NCBI GenBank assembly: GCA_007922305.1
Contig: ML677351.1
Span: forward strand, 15,963,119 to 16,027,118
DNA length: 64,000 nucleotides
Reading direction: 5' to 3'
Source: Dermatemys mawii
Lineage: Eukaryota; Chordata; Testudines; Dermatemydidae
A program made the translations under genes and the position numbers. The notes under the pieces were generated by a model that saw only the letters and a program-made list of their open reading frames with translations, did not search any database and had not been told where the DNA came from. Shown one piece after another: positions 34,825 through 47,650 of the stretch (its first letter is position 1; each line of letters opens with the position of its first letter).

Positions 34825-35530
34825 GACGACGTCTAAAAATTGTAGACCAGTGTAATGAGCTTGTTTTTGTGATCAGCAAAGTTGTGAGTAGGAGGAGACC
34901 ATTGCTGTTTAATCATTTTCCCAACTGCACTGTCCTTTATTACACCTTCTAAGCCTCAATGCCTTTTCCAGCTCTGACATTAATGTCTCCCAGGAATACA
35001 GGTTTGTCTTCACTGGATATGGATTTCATTATGTAACATAAATCATAACAGAACTTTTTTTTTTTTTTATTTTTTTCTATACTGTTCATGGTTGCAACAT
35101 AAGCCCTGTTAACAGTTGCTAAGTGTAAATTTCTAGTGGGAAGTTGTAGGCTCATTAGACATTTGTTTAAGACTTTCAATGACTTCAGGAAATTGTTTTT
35201 AACAGTAAAAATCAATTCTATAAATGTTGTCTCTCTCTGCTGGTTTCTCTTTCCAAAAGAGTGTGTAGCCACCTCCTGGAGCCTTCATCTGCATGTCTGG
35301 TTTCACTGAAGGCAACTATGTTGATGCTTTATCTAGAAAATTCTCTTGCAGTTAATGCTGTAACTCTTTCGTATCTTGATGTGTTATCTCTGTCCATTAG
35401 GGTCTGTAGTTCCTGGTTGCCACAATGAAAGCGTTTGTTTTTCTTACAGTATGACTGCTGTGTGGATGATCTACCAGTCATGGTGAACTGGCTAAACTGA
35501 AATTGGTACATATGTAGTCCTCAGTGAAGA
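34825..35530 (-). pseudogene. Endonuclease half of the CFDP2-like LINE
   Basis: Minus strand, high to low: TLMDRDNTSRYERVTALTAR, then EFSR, a stop, SINIVAFSETRHADEGSRRW (about 35390-35270), then CLMSLQLPTRNLHLATVNRA and YVATM (about 35160-35080), then DKPVFLGDINVRAGKG (about 35000). After a frame change NSNGLLLL and LLITKT follow (about 34900-34860). SETR and GDINVR are hallmarks of APE nucleases. In the active enzyme it nicks the target. It is the same LINE as 30290-32570, now split by about 2.2 kb. Confidence 0.8.
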
Positions 35531-36818
35531 ATATAAGCTTGGAGAATTTGGAATATAATTTCTTGAGTAATAACGGTATTATAAATGAATGAAAATAATA
35601 AAGTGAATGTATGGTATGAGATCATTAATCAATTTAAGTATGTATAGAATGTGGGTTTTTTAGATGTGTGAGCATTTCTTTATATAAATGATATCCATTT
35701 ACTAACATATATGCACTTCCATTTCACTAACTACTCATCATAATAAATGGGAGTGCATTTGAAAATGCACTTCCATATAGAGGTTTATTTCCTTGTCTTT
35801 CAGCATTGTTTATATAAAAATGGAAGCAAATTAAATACATTCATGTAATGTTATGATTGAGATTTTACATGCAAACAAGCCAGGAAGTTCAAAATTGTAG
35901 TTCCTATATCAATCATAAATCATCGCACTGAATTTATAATATAAACAAGGAAAATGTATCACTATTTACAAAAGCATATCCTATATGGATAAAAGTTGAC
36001 CAAACCACGGGGAACACACAGCTTTGCATTCCTAACATTTGCATTAATATAACTTTTTCACATTTCATATTGTCTGTAAAATTCTTTTATGCATTGAACT
36101 TTTAATATTGTACCTCTCTGTGCAATGTTGTTCCCATACCAGCTGTCCTGCTTTTCTTTTCAAAGTATGCATTGCATTGACCTGAAAGGTTTCTTCTGAA
36201 AATTATGGTTCTGATTCCCTTGTCAAGTGGCATTATATAAGCTAGTATGTTCTACAGAAAATAGTGCTACACAGAGCCTTCACCATCCCACTTCATTGAT
36301 TCTTTTGACACAAATTTTCTTATGAAAATTTATTGTACCAACAAGCCTGTCAAATCCATATTGCAATAGCTATTGAGTTTTACTAAAAATCATACTGTAC
36401 TAAAACTTCACACTGTACTTTCCTGACTACTAAGTTCTGTTGGAATTTATTGTACTGTTATTTTCAAATACAGATACATCTTTCAAGTAGGTCTGTATCA
36501 AATCAACTGCACCTACTCTATTATCAGATACTGTATTACTTCTGTGAACTGATTTGACCTATGTTCCTTGCATTGATTATCTTACTTTTCCCCTTTTTTT
36601 TACTACAATTCTTCTGATACATTTAAAGCATCTTACACTAGGAAACACTTTGCACAGTATGCTCATTTAATTTGCAACTTGGATAGTAATTGGAGATGTA
36701 AGCCAAACTAGGCTCCAAGTGATAAATTTTTCACAGGATTGATCAGCAAATAAGTACTATAAAATGAGTTGTCTTTTGAAATGTTCAATATTAGAACAAT
36801 GTTCAGAGCCACCTTTTT
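35531..36818. other. Unassigned AT-rich stretch
   Basis: No gene or named repeat is visible. Confidence 0.4.
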
Positions 36819-37181
36819 CATGGTTACAAATACTTTAAATATACAACTTTTTATTATTTTTTCAGTTTTAATGCAGTGTATAACTACCTTTATCTACAGA
36901 AAATATGCGCTAAACTTATAATTGTTAACATAGGTAAGCACTATTATTGTGCTATTATATCTACATATATATATATCTACATATATATATATATCTACAT
37001 ATATATATTATATCTACATAATATATATATATTATATCTACATGGTTACAAATATTTTAAATATACAACTTTTTATTATTTTTTCAGTTTTAATGCAGTG
37101 TATAACTACCTTTATCTACAGAAAATATGCGCTAAACTTATAATTGTTAACATAGGTAAGCACCACTATTGTGCTATTATT
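36819..37181. repeat. Recent tandem duplication around an AT microsatellite
   Basis: A 141-bp segment (36819-36959) recurs at 37041-37181, offset 222 bp, with three differences seen by eye. Between the copies lies a (TATATC/TACATA)-rich tract. The 107-codon open frame across it is an artefact of the repeats. Confidence 0.85.
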
Positions 37182-40100
37182 GTGCTATTCACAAAATGAA
37201 TGTTTTCTACCATTTGCACATCATTTGTCATACTAATTTAAATCACTGGTCCAAAATGCCAAGAGACAAAAAACTAACCAACACTTGGTATCACAGTGGA
37301 ATGTGATCCCCTCAGTGAAAGTATCTGTTGTGCAGTAATATATCTGGTGCAGAACAAATTCTTATCGGATCCTACCAAAATTAATATACATCCTAGATGC
37401 ATGAGATTCGATTACTTTTACATCCCATAAAAACTATGTTAAACTTTGTTTTTAATTAGCATGTGAAAACAGATTTTCAGAGGCTTATAACAGCCAAATT
37501 TGGGCAGATTTTCACAGGACAGCAAAAAGTTTATCTCTGACACTAAGGGAAGCTTGTAAGTTCCTGCTCCAAAACATGGAGGCACTACAGTTTTTTCAAA
37601 TAAGCAGCTGCAAGAATTTTATAACATGAGGGAGAGGAGGACAGGGGTGGGAAGTGAGAGGAACCAAGCAATGTTTCCCTTAACTTTGTTCTCACAAGTG
37701 GCTGTTTTTCCTGAAATAATAAATAAATAAAATTCAGCCTGACTCAGACCCTTGACATGGGACATTTTTAGCCTGAATAATTTTAGTTTGACAAACGTAT
37801 AAACAACTAAACACAGTGGTTTATAATGGAAAGACTAATGCTGCCTATAATTATCTAAACAAATATTTTTAAAATAAAAAAATAATATTGCTTTCTTCTA
37901 TTTAAGTTCCATTAAACTCAACCAACACTCTGAATGGTGCCATTTAATGTGCATGCATTGTATACAATGTCTATCGAGGTGCTGGGTTTTGGGTAGGGCA
38001 AAACAGTGGTGGTCTGGTAATCTACAGATTAATCTACAGTTAAGTTTAGTTATATTTATGTTCTCCCTGTGTCCTGATTTGGAAGAACTAATGGGTGGGG
38101 CTATTTTAACGTATTTTAAAAATTTTCAAGGGAGGCCAGATTTTTAGATGGACACTTATTATAGTTTGTATAAATTGAAAAAAATAAATACAATTTTGGG
38201 GTGTATGGTAGAGTAGGGGTTCTTTTTTTTTTTGATACTCCACTTCCAAACAGTCAGTCCAATCTCAAAGAACACAAATATGTCTATTTTTATATTGGGA
38301 ACTCTGATGATACCAGTTTCTGAATTGAAGTTGCAACTCACTTTCTCTTATAAGTCTGATTTGATAGTCTCACTTCCTAATTCACCAAAAAAGTCATTCC
38401 CCTGCTTGAATGCTCACTTGTGTAGCTGTACCCAGAGAAAGACATTACCTGTATTTATTAATTTTGAAGTAAACTGGTCAGAGTATCTGAATGCTGGTGT
38501 GTTTCATTTTTTAATTTTTTTTGAACAGCCAACTATAAAATAAATGGCTTAGTCTAGAAACTTCAATTTTGTCTTATTTCAGACTCGTTAATAAAGTATA
38601 ACACAGTGGTTTCCAACTCCACTGATGTGTCTACAGAAAGCTACCAGTCATTCTATGCTAGCTGCTATTCCTCATCTGCAGCAGTCTGGATATTTGTTGA
38701 ACCATCAAGAAACACAGAGAAAAGGGAACAGTCTAGCATTCTGTACTAGAGAAGACTCTATATAAGAGAAAGAGAAGAAACAGTAGCCACTTGCAGGGTC
38801 TGAGGCTACAAGCAATGAGTGGAAGCTGTCAAGAGCTGCCTATGAGACTGGAGCTATCTGCGACAGAAGAATGTCTCCCACGATGCCGCTTGTTAAGGAA
38901 GACTGTGTGCATGGAGGGAAACAGAAGGACAGGGATATCAGATGGTATATTATAGGCAGGACTGCATGGAAGAATCAGACTTAAAAGGAATGGGAGAAAG
39001 AAGAGGCCAGGAGGAGACAAAAGGAAGGGCAGGAGATAGAGAAGGTGTTTTTGTTGTGCTTTTTAAAACAAAACAAAAAAAAATGTAAAAACAAACAAAA
39101 TACCACTAAAGTAAAGGTGACATAAAATCATTTTCTAATATTTGTTTTTCATGTAAATAACTTCTGCAGTTACTATGGAGATGCAAGGCAGATTTACAAA
39201 TAGTAAGGAATATCCAACATGATATAAAACCTGTTAGCCCCCACTTACTGCATAGGAATATTTCTGGTAAGGTTGACTGCTTATTTTAGGAGTTATATAC
39301 TATGGAATTTTGACCATTTGAATAATCTGCCATGTCCCAGTGGGCTTTACGAAGTTTGGCAAAGGGCTTGCATATTTCAGAAGCTCTGCTGGCAAACCAA
39401 CAGCATCTAGGATTTTAAGATAATCCTACAAAACCTACACTATTTCAAGGAGGTCACAAATTCTAACAGAACAACAAGTGGAGTTTCCAAAGACTAATAA
39501 ATGAAACAGATTAAAAAAGTTTACCAATTCCACTGGCAAAATTTGTCAGAATTGGTAAATACCCTCTTCTGAACCACTATAACTCATAAATCTTCCAAAC
39601 TCCTGAGTATATGATTTTAGTATCTTCTTATTCTGTGTTTCAGTTAACAGAACAGTTATCTCTATATCACATTTATAAAATGTAAAATGTAGTCTTTATC
39701 AGAAAGTGCTACCAATTTAATTTCTCCCCTACATATCAATGGCCTTACATTCTTCTAAAAAAACTTTACATACAGAATACAAAAAACTTTCAAGTTACAG
39801 TGATAGCTATATGATAAATGGATATATTCAGCACAATTAGAATACTGTAGTTAATGAAGCAATGTTTGAAATGAGGAGATTCATAAATTCCATAAAAAGA
39901 ACTGATAGTGAATCAGCACCTTTATCTATCCACAGTAATTCTCTAAATGCTAACTACCAATCTACTATATTTCATCTAGATTTTCTATATAAACCCAACT
40001 ATCATACTGTAAACACAGAAAAGATAGAAATAACTAGAGTTACTGGGATTACCTCAGTGTTGGAGGTGCAATTCTAGTTCATATATGCACAATGAAAATT

Positions 40101-43100
40101 TCATCTACTATATTGGAATTACAGAATTACAACCCTTAATCACAACAGGGGTAACCCAAATACAGATTCTCTAGCACATCAACCAACCATTAGCAGGAAG
40201 ATAAATATCACTCCTTATCTCTAAATTTGCTGTCCATGAACTATCTTGTTTCATATCCACCATAAATTGAAGAATAAAATGTATGTTCATACTCCATGTA
40301 TGTTCCAAAATATACACTAATTGGCATATACAACATTTTTGTAATGAACAGATAGGTTGACTGCAGGCAGGCACAAGGATCAATGTTAAGTTGTTGGTTT
40401 TTTTTAATGAGAAATTAACTATTTAATTTTCAGACTTTTAAAAAAGTATCTACAATGCTTACATTAATCTGATAGGTATTTACACCTTAACTTTGTTTAA
40501 GATTTTACACACTGTAGAGGGCCAAAACGAACTCAGTTCTTCACTGCTCATATTAGATTGGATTAAGACCTATTTGCGGATGATAGGGAGATGCCTAACT
40601 AACATTTACAAACACAATTCTATGGCCAATTGATTCAGCTATACAATATACAAGGTAATTAAGAAAATCAACGTTAACCTACACTGCATGAGATGGGCAT
40701 GGGAGATAGGCTTTATTATAGCTGTCTATTGCTGAATTTTAATAAAAATCCAGCCCTCTAAACAATATGGACATAGCAGAATGAAATAAGACAGCAGAAA
40801 TTTAATATCATTTAAATGTAGACCACTATTTTAATAAATTGTTTGAAATGCACATTTATCACTGTAAAGGTCATGGGATAACTGCCCTTCCAGAAAGTGT
40901 GTCACCCCACAATCATCAGGGAATCCTATCATTCCCAAATCCCCAAACTGGTGGGTGGGGCAAGGATTCTTCTTCGAAGGTGTTAAAGCACCAATAAAAA
41001 GCTCTCTCAGTTATGGATAATTTAACCCTGTGGGAATAAGTTTGGGAAATACAGTCTGAACGGCAGGGAAAAGGACATAACAAGGGCACCAAGAACAAAC
41101 CTTTAGTCAATGTGTTCTGACTGGAAACTTTATATTGAGGGCCCACTAAAGGATAGGGAAAATTTTTATCAGGTGGTGAAACCTAAAGGAGGAGGCAAAG
41201 CATTAGAATTACCAAATAATAAAATGTCTTTAACAAAGAAATGATGGACTCTCATTATATTTAATATCAATGCCTCTGCCATCAGGGCTATGATAAATAT
41301 TTAATATGTCTAAATAAGATCACAGTTTTACTTTGTCTTCATCTGTTTTAAAAATTAATATTCATGAATTCATGAATTTGTCCAATGGATAAATTTTGTT
41401 ATTTCCAGCCATGAACACAAGTTTAATAGGAGAAATGGCAAAATGAATGAGGATCAGATTGATTGCCAAAGGGAGCTAAATGATGCAGCCAAGAGAGAAA
41501 AATGTGCAGGCCTGCTGACAGATATGGAAGGAAGAGAAAAAAGTAACCAAATGAGTTAAGAAATGCAGCCAGAAGAACTGGGAGACAACAGAATACCAGA
41601 AAGTTACAGATAGAGTACTTGAGATATGTCATACATTACTAAGATATTGCAAACCAGAACATATGAGTGACCATGAAAATTACAGATATTTATACCTTGT
41701 AACATTACTAATAAATAACAATAATGCAGTATGTCATCAGTTAAGTTGAATTGATATTTTCTAAACTTTAGCATGATACTTTAAGTATTGAGACAGATAA
41801 GAAGTAGCACAATTGACAAAGAAATAGCCAGGGTTATCTAAAAATAATTCCTTAAAACAAATTTCCAAATGGAAAATTCACTTGATCCTGTGGCATCAGG
41901 GAAAAATCGCTAAATGAAGAATCAGCAGGTAAACGTGTCAGTCCCTAAGCTTACTTTTGGGTAATTCTGAATTTTGTATAATAAGACATCTAAATTATCT
42001 GTGCACAATTTTTCTTTCTTGGGAAGCTGAAGTCTGCTAAACCGTTTGGATCCCTTTTAAAAAGGCAAACTCCTAGATACAGCAACTGCATTGTCACATA
42101 GCTCAAAGTACATTTCTACTGTATTTGGTATGCAAGAGCACAAACAGATTTTTTGATACACAAGTTGATGCCCTTCATACATCAGAGATAAGAATTAGGT
42201 GCTAAAAGTAGAAAATCTACTTATTTGTGTGATTTGGCCATGGAGCCCTTTCAAGTAAAGCTTATTTCCTTTCAAAGAGGCATGTCACTCTGTCAGCTCT
42301 CTTGAGAAGAAACTATGCTTTAGTATTTAATTTGATTAGGGTTTCTTTAATTGCATCAAAACTTACTAATGGCCGAAACACTGTTTCTAAAATTCTTTTA
42401 CTGTTCCTAACTTATGTTAACCTTCTCATATTAACCCTGACAACTGACACTCGCCTCAATTGTCATACATTATTGACAATTTCCATTTCTGACAGCATAT
42501 CTTTAGGATGTATAGTTCACATCCTAAAGCAATTGAAAGTGCCCTTTCAATAGATTAATATTATGCACTTTAGGGTACTGAAAGAAGTTATTTTTATTTT
42601 GATTCTGTTTGTAGCCATCATATGGAGTCAACTCCTGTTTTGCAGAAATGCATGTACTTTTGGTAGCCTGAAGAACACGTGTTTTGTGCATGCATGATAT
42701 TTTTATACACCACCTGCCGCACATGCTGTAGTTTTGTATTTCTGGAAGGTATCCAAATGTATTTACCAAAGAAGGAAAACTGATTAACATGCCTCATTAA
42801 GGCAATTGCTATGAAGTAAGTAAAGAGGAAGACATGATCGGAAAAGATAGCTGCAACTCTTTTTTCTGAAGTTACTGCAAAATGTTCACTTACTACAAAA
42901 GAAGGTAGATAATTGATTTGCTATAACTATGCATTTTCAGAAATGCTTTCAGTAGGATTAGATAGCCTACCTGGATATTGCTGCTGTTGTTTTTTTAATT
43001 GCAAGGCACATATTTGCAAGACATTCCGCCTTGGATGAGACAGAGGGAGAACAGTTCAGATGGGTATGGGCCTGAAAAGTCAGCAGCGTTCCATACATCT

Positions 43101-44247
43101 GGAGGGAATTCATATATGCTACTTATATTAGTAGTCTTTGGACAACAGGTACATTGGAGGAGCAAATGGTGTGACTACTCCCCCAAGATGAAAGGTCTTT
43201 TGGTGAGGAGTTATCGAAGATTGCTAAATTACTATTTCACCTGGATTATGCAGGCTCCCTTCCCTTTGTGGATTCACAGACTATGTGGCAGAATTTAGTC
43301 ACAAGTCAATATTAACTGTTCTTTAATAAGAAAGAGGGAGGGAGAATCAAAGAAAGATAGGAAGTTTACATTTGCTTTCATTTCAAAGGCTTTGTAAAAA
43401 TACTTTTAACTTTAAGGGGATTTAAAAAAATCCTTGGATTAACAAAATTCCTGCTTCAAATATCACGTCAATCAGCATTAGCAGTGGCATTACTTTAGGC
43501 AAACTAAGATTTAGAATAGAAAATATTATTCTTCTAATGTCATACTCCCTGGGGTAAAGGGTGTAATTACAAACAGTGACACACAAAGATGTGAATATTA
43601 TTGTGATTGGTTTCATGTGCCTTCATTCATTTTATTATATGACAAAGCCACAAAATATTTATGAATCCCTGAAATTTATTTCCAAGAGTCTTATGTAAGA
43701 TGATGTCATTGACTTTTACCTTATTTTTAAGGGCACAATTAAACAGTTTTTTAGCTGTCCTGCCTGAAGCAGCTGCAAGGCTTACATTGTCATTCTCTGC
43801 AGCAGAAACGGAATGCCCAAAGAAACCTGACACATTCAGGAGCAACTGCTCCAAAATAATAAATCAATAGATAACTTTTGTGAGAAAATGAAGTTTGAAG
43901 CACTGGGAACATAGGAAAACAAAAATCTAAATCTTAGGAACAGTAACCATGGTTTAAGCAAAATAACAGAAAGAAGGGATAAAACCCTCAAAGATTGAAA
44001 AGAAGAAAACAATTATTATTAACTTTAGGAAGACTTTAGTGTCAAAGAATGATTATCATCTCTCAAACCACAACTACCCTCTCTTGTTTGTAGGCCAATC
44101 CTAAAAATAACAGTTAGACTAGAATATTACTTTGGCATTAGGTAGTTTGTAACATAATGCACTTATTCTTTGTCATAATTCCAACTCTTTCTTACTTATT
44201 TAAAGCTACAGTGCTAAAGTAGTTAATTTGAGAAATGCCTTTAAAGC
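37182..44247. other. Unassigned, largely AT-rich stretch
   Basis: This is 7 kb with no gene. There is a hAT-like end word cagtggtttccaactcc at 38604 with no partner, T-runs near 38223, an attcatga direct dimer near 41361, and two adjacent perfect hairpins at 42501-42550. Open frames of up to about 103 codons have no motif. Confidence 0.45.
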
Positions 44248-44926
44248 ATAATTACTAGGGCTGTCAATTAATTGCAGTTAACTCCTGTGATTAACTCAAC
44301 AAAATGTAATCACAATTAAAAAATAATCACCATTAATTGCAGTTTTAATCACACTGTTAAACAATAATATTTTCTTATAAAATAAATAATAATTTATTTA
44401 AATATTATTTAAATAAACAATATTTATTATTACTTGTTATATTTGTTATTATTTATCATTATTTTATTATATTATATTATAATATATGTTATTATTATAT
44501 ATTTATTATTATTTGTTATCTGTTAAACAATAATATTTTCTTATAAAGTAAACATTTATTATAATATTTATAATATTGCAGTTTTAATCATACTGTTAAA
44601 CAATAATTGAAATTTATTAAATATTTATTAAATATTTTTCTACATTTTCATACATATTGCTTTCAGTTACAACAGAGAATACAAAGCGTATACTGTTCAC
44701 TTTATATGATTATTTTTATTACAAATAGTTACACTGTAAAATGATAAACAAAAGAAATAGTATTTTTCAGTTCATCTCATATAGGAACTATAGTGCAACC
44801 TCTTTGTCATGAAAGTGCAATTTACAAATATAGATTTTTTTATACATAATTGCACTCAAAAACAGAACAATGAAAAACTTTAGCGCCTACAAGTCCACTC
44901 AGTCCTACTTTTTGTTCAACCAATCT

Positions 44927-45130
44927 CTAAGACAAACAAAATTTGTTTACATTTATCGGCGATAATGCTGCCCACTTTTTATTTACAATGTCACCTGAAA
45001 GTGAGAACAGGAATTTACATGGAACTTTTGAAGCCACTGTGGCAACGTATTTAGTGGCAGATATGGTAAACATTTGTATGTCCTTTTGTGCTTTGGCCAC
45101 TATTCTAGAGGACATGCTTCTATTCTGATG
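44927..45130 (-). pseudogene. hAT transposase C-terminal fragment, left arm
   Basis: The minus strand reads ATKYVATVASKVPCKFLFSL, then SGDIVNKKWAALSPINVNKF and then C. This is the hAT dimerisation region (normally YLATPATTVPCERLFSLSGD with IVNKKRAAL following). It is the inverted partner of 45575-45780. In the normal element only one copy exists. Confidence 0.8.
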
Positions 45131-45149
45131 ATGCTCATTAAAAAAAATA

Positions 45150-45780
45150 ATATGTCAATTAAAATTGGGACTGAACTTCTTGGGGGAGAAGTGTAATTCT
45201 TCTGCTCTGTATTTTACCCATATTCTGCCATATATTTCATGTTATAGCAGTCTCACATGATGACCCAGCACATGTCCGATTTAAGAACACTTTCACTGCT
45301 GCTTTGACAAAATGCAAAGAAGGTACCAATGTGAGATTTCTAAAGATAACTACAGCACTTCACCAAAAGTTTAAGAATCAGAAGTGCCTTCCAAATCTGA
45401 GGGATGAGGTGTGGAGTATGCTTTCAGAAGTCTTAAAAGAGCAGCACTCTGATGCAGAAACAACAGAAGTTGAACCATCAAAAAAGAAAATCAACCTTCT
45501 GCTGGTGGCATCTGATTCAGATGATGAAAATGAACATGCATCGGTATTATCAAGTATTATCAAGCAGAACCTGTAATCAGCATGGATACGTACACTGGAA
45601 TGGTGGTCAAAGCATGAAGGGACATGAATATTTAACAAACTTGGTACGTAAATATCTTGCTACGCTGGCTACAACAGTGCCACGCAGTTCTCACTTTCAG
45701 GTGACACTGTAAACAAGAAGCAGGCAGCATTATCTCCCACAAATGTAAACAAACTTCTTTGAGCAATTGGCTGAACAAGA
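45150..45780 (+). pseudogene. hAT transposase C-terminal fragment, middle and right arm
   Basis: Transposases of this family join element ends and cut them. The plus-strand frame 45304-45576 reads GTNVRFLKITTALHQKF, then CLPNLRDEVWSMLSEVLKEQ, then KKKINLLLVASDSDDENEHA. From 45577 the match continues in other frames: EPVISMDTYTGMVVK, then KYLATLATTVP and FQVTL, the site of the RLFSLSGD motif. No DDE catalytic residues remain. The codons before 45304 (TELLGGEV, CSVFYPYSAI) fit the upstream part but contain stops. Confidence 0.8.
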
Positions 45781-46150
45781 AGTAGGACTGAGTGGACTTG
45801 TAGACTCTAAAGTTTTATTTTGTTTTATTTTTGAACGCAGTTTTTTTTTACATAATTTAACATTTTCAAGTTCAATGTACACTATAAAGAGATTGCACTA
45901 TAGTAATTATATTAGGGGAATTGAAATACTATTTTTTGTTTTTTACAGTGCAAATATTTGTAATCAAAAATATAAAGTGAGTACTGTACACTTTGTAATC
46001 TGTGTTGTAACTGAAATCAATATATTTGATAATGTAGAAAACATCAAAAATATTTAAATAAATGGTATTCTATTATTGTTTAACAGCACGATTTTTCGTG
46101 ATTAATATTTTTAACCATGCAATTAATCACTTGTCAGCCCTAATAATCAC

Positions 46151-46930
46151 CTCTTTTGGAAAGGTTCTATATTAACTGAACATGTTACTACATGCCTTTT
46201 AATCCTTGCAAATGAAAATGCTTGTAGCAACCTTCCTAATGGCTGTATAAAACTGTTGAAACAGTCTAGTCAAAACACATACATTCACACACAAAAAATC
46301 ACTGTGTCTTCTTTAGGCAGCATATATAGTCATTATTAATTGTTACTTGTATTAATTATACTTTGCCACTGGCCCAGAGAGGCATGAATTAAAAGTTGTG
46401 AAGCAATTTAATACTAAGAAGCACTGCAATCTTAAATGTGCTCTTATTTGGCTGACATTAAACTTTACGTCTATCCATCCTCAGAGGCAGCTGAGGAGGA
46501 GTTTAGCAATCTGCTGACAGATTTCAGCAAGAAAAGGTGATAATCCCAACTTGTGGCCAAAACTTCTTCCCTCAAAACTGGATCAAATGGCCAAAGTAAC
46601 ATACGTGAAATATGTTGAGTGCACAATGATTGTCACATTTTCTTAAACAGACACTGCATTCAGGGCGTGTGATGTATTACTTTTTAAAGAGCTTTGGGAC
46701 ATCTTGGAAATAAAAAGGACTATTAGAAGGAATACTGTTTTCTATGTTACAAGTAAAGAGACTATTTATTTTAATATGAAATTCTCATCCAAAAAAGTTT
46801 GTTTCTTCAAATGTAGTCTGACAGAGCTGAAGACATAATGTTGGTATGTTATAATTATTGCTGCCATCCTATTTTTGTCACTTAGCTTAAAAAAGTACCA
46901 TCACTGGTGAGTGAATAACGTTCTTACTTC
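46151..46930. other. Unassigned AT-rich stretch
   Basis: No gene or named repeat is visible. Confidence 0.4.
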
Positions 46931-47650
46931 CAAATTTGTTTTAACTGAAATTCCATATGTAACCCCTTTTGGGGTTTAGAGAGCATGACTCCTTTAAATC
47001 TTCTTCCCAAGGGGACGGAGGAGGAATGAGTGAAAGGAGGAAAACTGCCGTGAGTGGCTCTAGAGCCCCGGAGAGAGAAGAGCTGCAGCCTACAGGCCCT
47101 CAAAAACAGCAGCAGCAGAGCACCTGCCTGGGAAGGGTAGGGTGGCCAATCGGGGACACCCCAGGACAGGAGCCTGGAGGAGCACCGTGCCAAGGAGGAG
47201 TTGCCTGAGAAAGGCAGGCTGGAGCTGGACCCAGTATCACTGCTGCCCAGAGCTACATGGGCTTGTGAGTACTGGGGCTTGTGACTCTGCACTGGGAACA
47301 AGGAGGGAAGATGCTAGTTAGTTAAGTGGGGAGGTGGTCGCTCTGTGTAGCTTTGCAGAGAGCAGCAGAAGAGGGCACCAGAGGGGTTTGTTGGGGAAAG
47401 TTCACTGGCACCAAAGATGACCAGGAGCACTCAAGACTCACTTCTGGACTGGAAGTTTGCTCGGGACTCCTGAACTTTGTGTGCAGTCACATTGCTCAGT
47501 GTCTGCCCTTTCAGACTGTGTTACCACTGAGCCAGAGGGGCCTTGGTTTGGAACAGGTGTCCCTGGGGTGGAAGGGATTTTTTCTGCTGCACCTCTGCAT
47601 GTGCTTTCTCTTGGCCAGAGCTGCGTGGAGAGTAGACTCCATCTTGGTCA
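46931..47650 (+). repeat. Possible LTR-type dispersed repeat
   Basis: A GC-richer block whose order of words (ggctggagctggacccagta, ggggcttgtgactctgcact, agcagcagaagagggcacca, ggaaagttcactggcaccaa, ccactgagccagaggggcct) I remember from dispersed turtle repeats. It may be the leader region of an LTR retroelement. No gag-pol motif is seen and the borders are unknown. Its 125-153 codon frames are not supported as genes. Confidence 0.35.

Larger units (their letters stand above)
44256..46142. mobile_element. hAT element with two inverted 3' ends
   Basis: The left end tagggctgtcaattaattgc is answered by ...gcaattaatcacttgtcagccc and ta at the right, with flanks ataattac (44248-44255) and ataatcac (46143-46150), 7 of 8 alike. 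The arms are long: both carry the transposase C-terminal coding and the 3' UTR in opposite orientation (minus on the left, plus on the right). The middle (about 45150-45590) keeps one transposase segment. It is non-autonomous, 1887 bp. The left arm has grown through AT-rich internal duplications (44380-44640). Confidence 0.85.

Noticed and set aside
36876..37199. 107-codon Tyr/Ile-rich frame
   Set aside because: Produced by the AT microsatellite and the tandem duplication.
38604..38640. hAT terminus (cagtggtttccaactcc)
   Set aside because: No inverted partner or 8-bp duplication was found.
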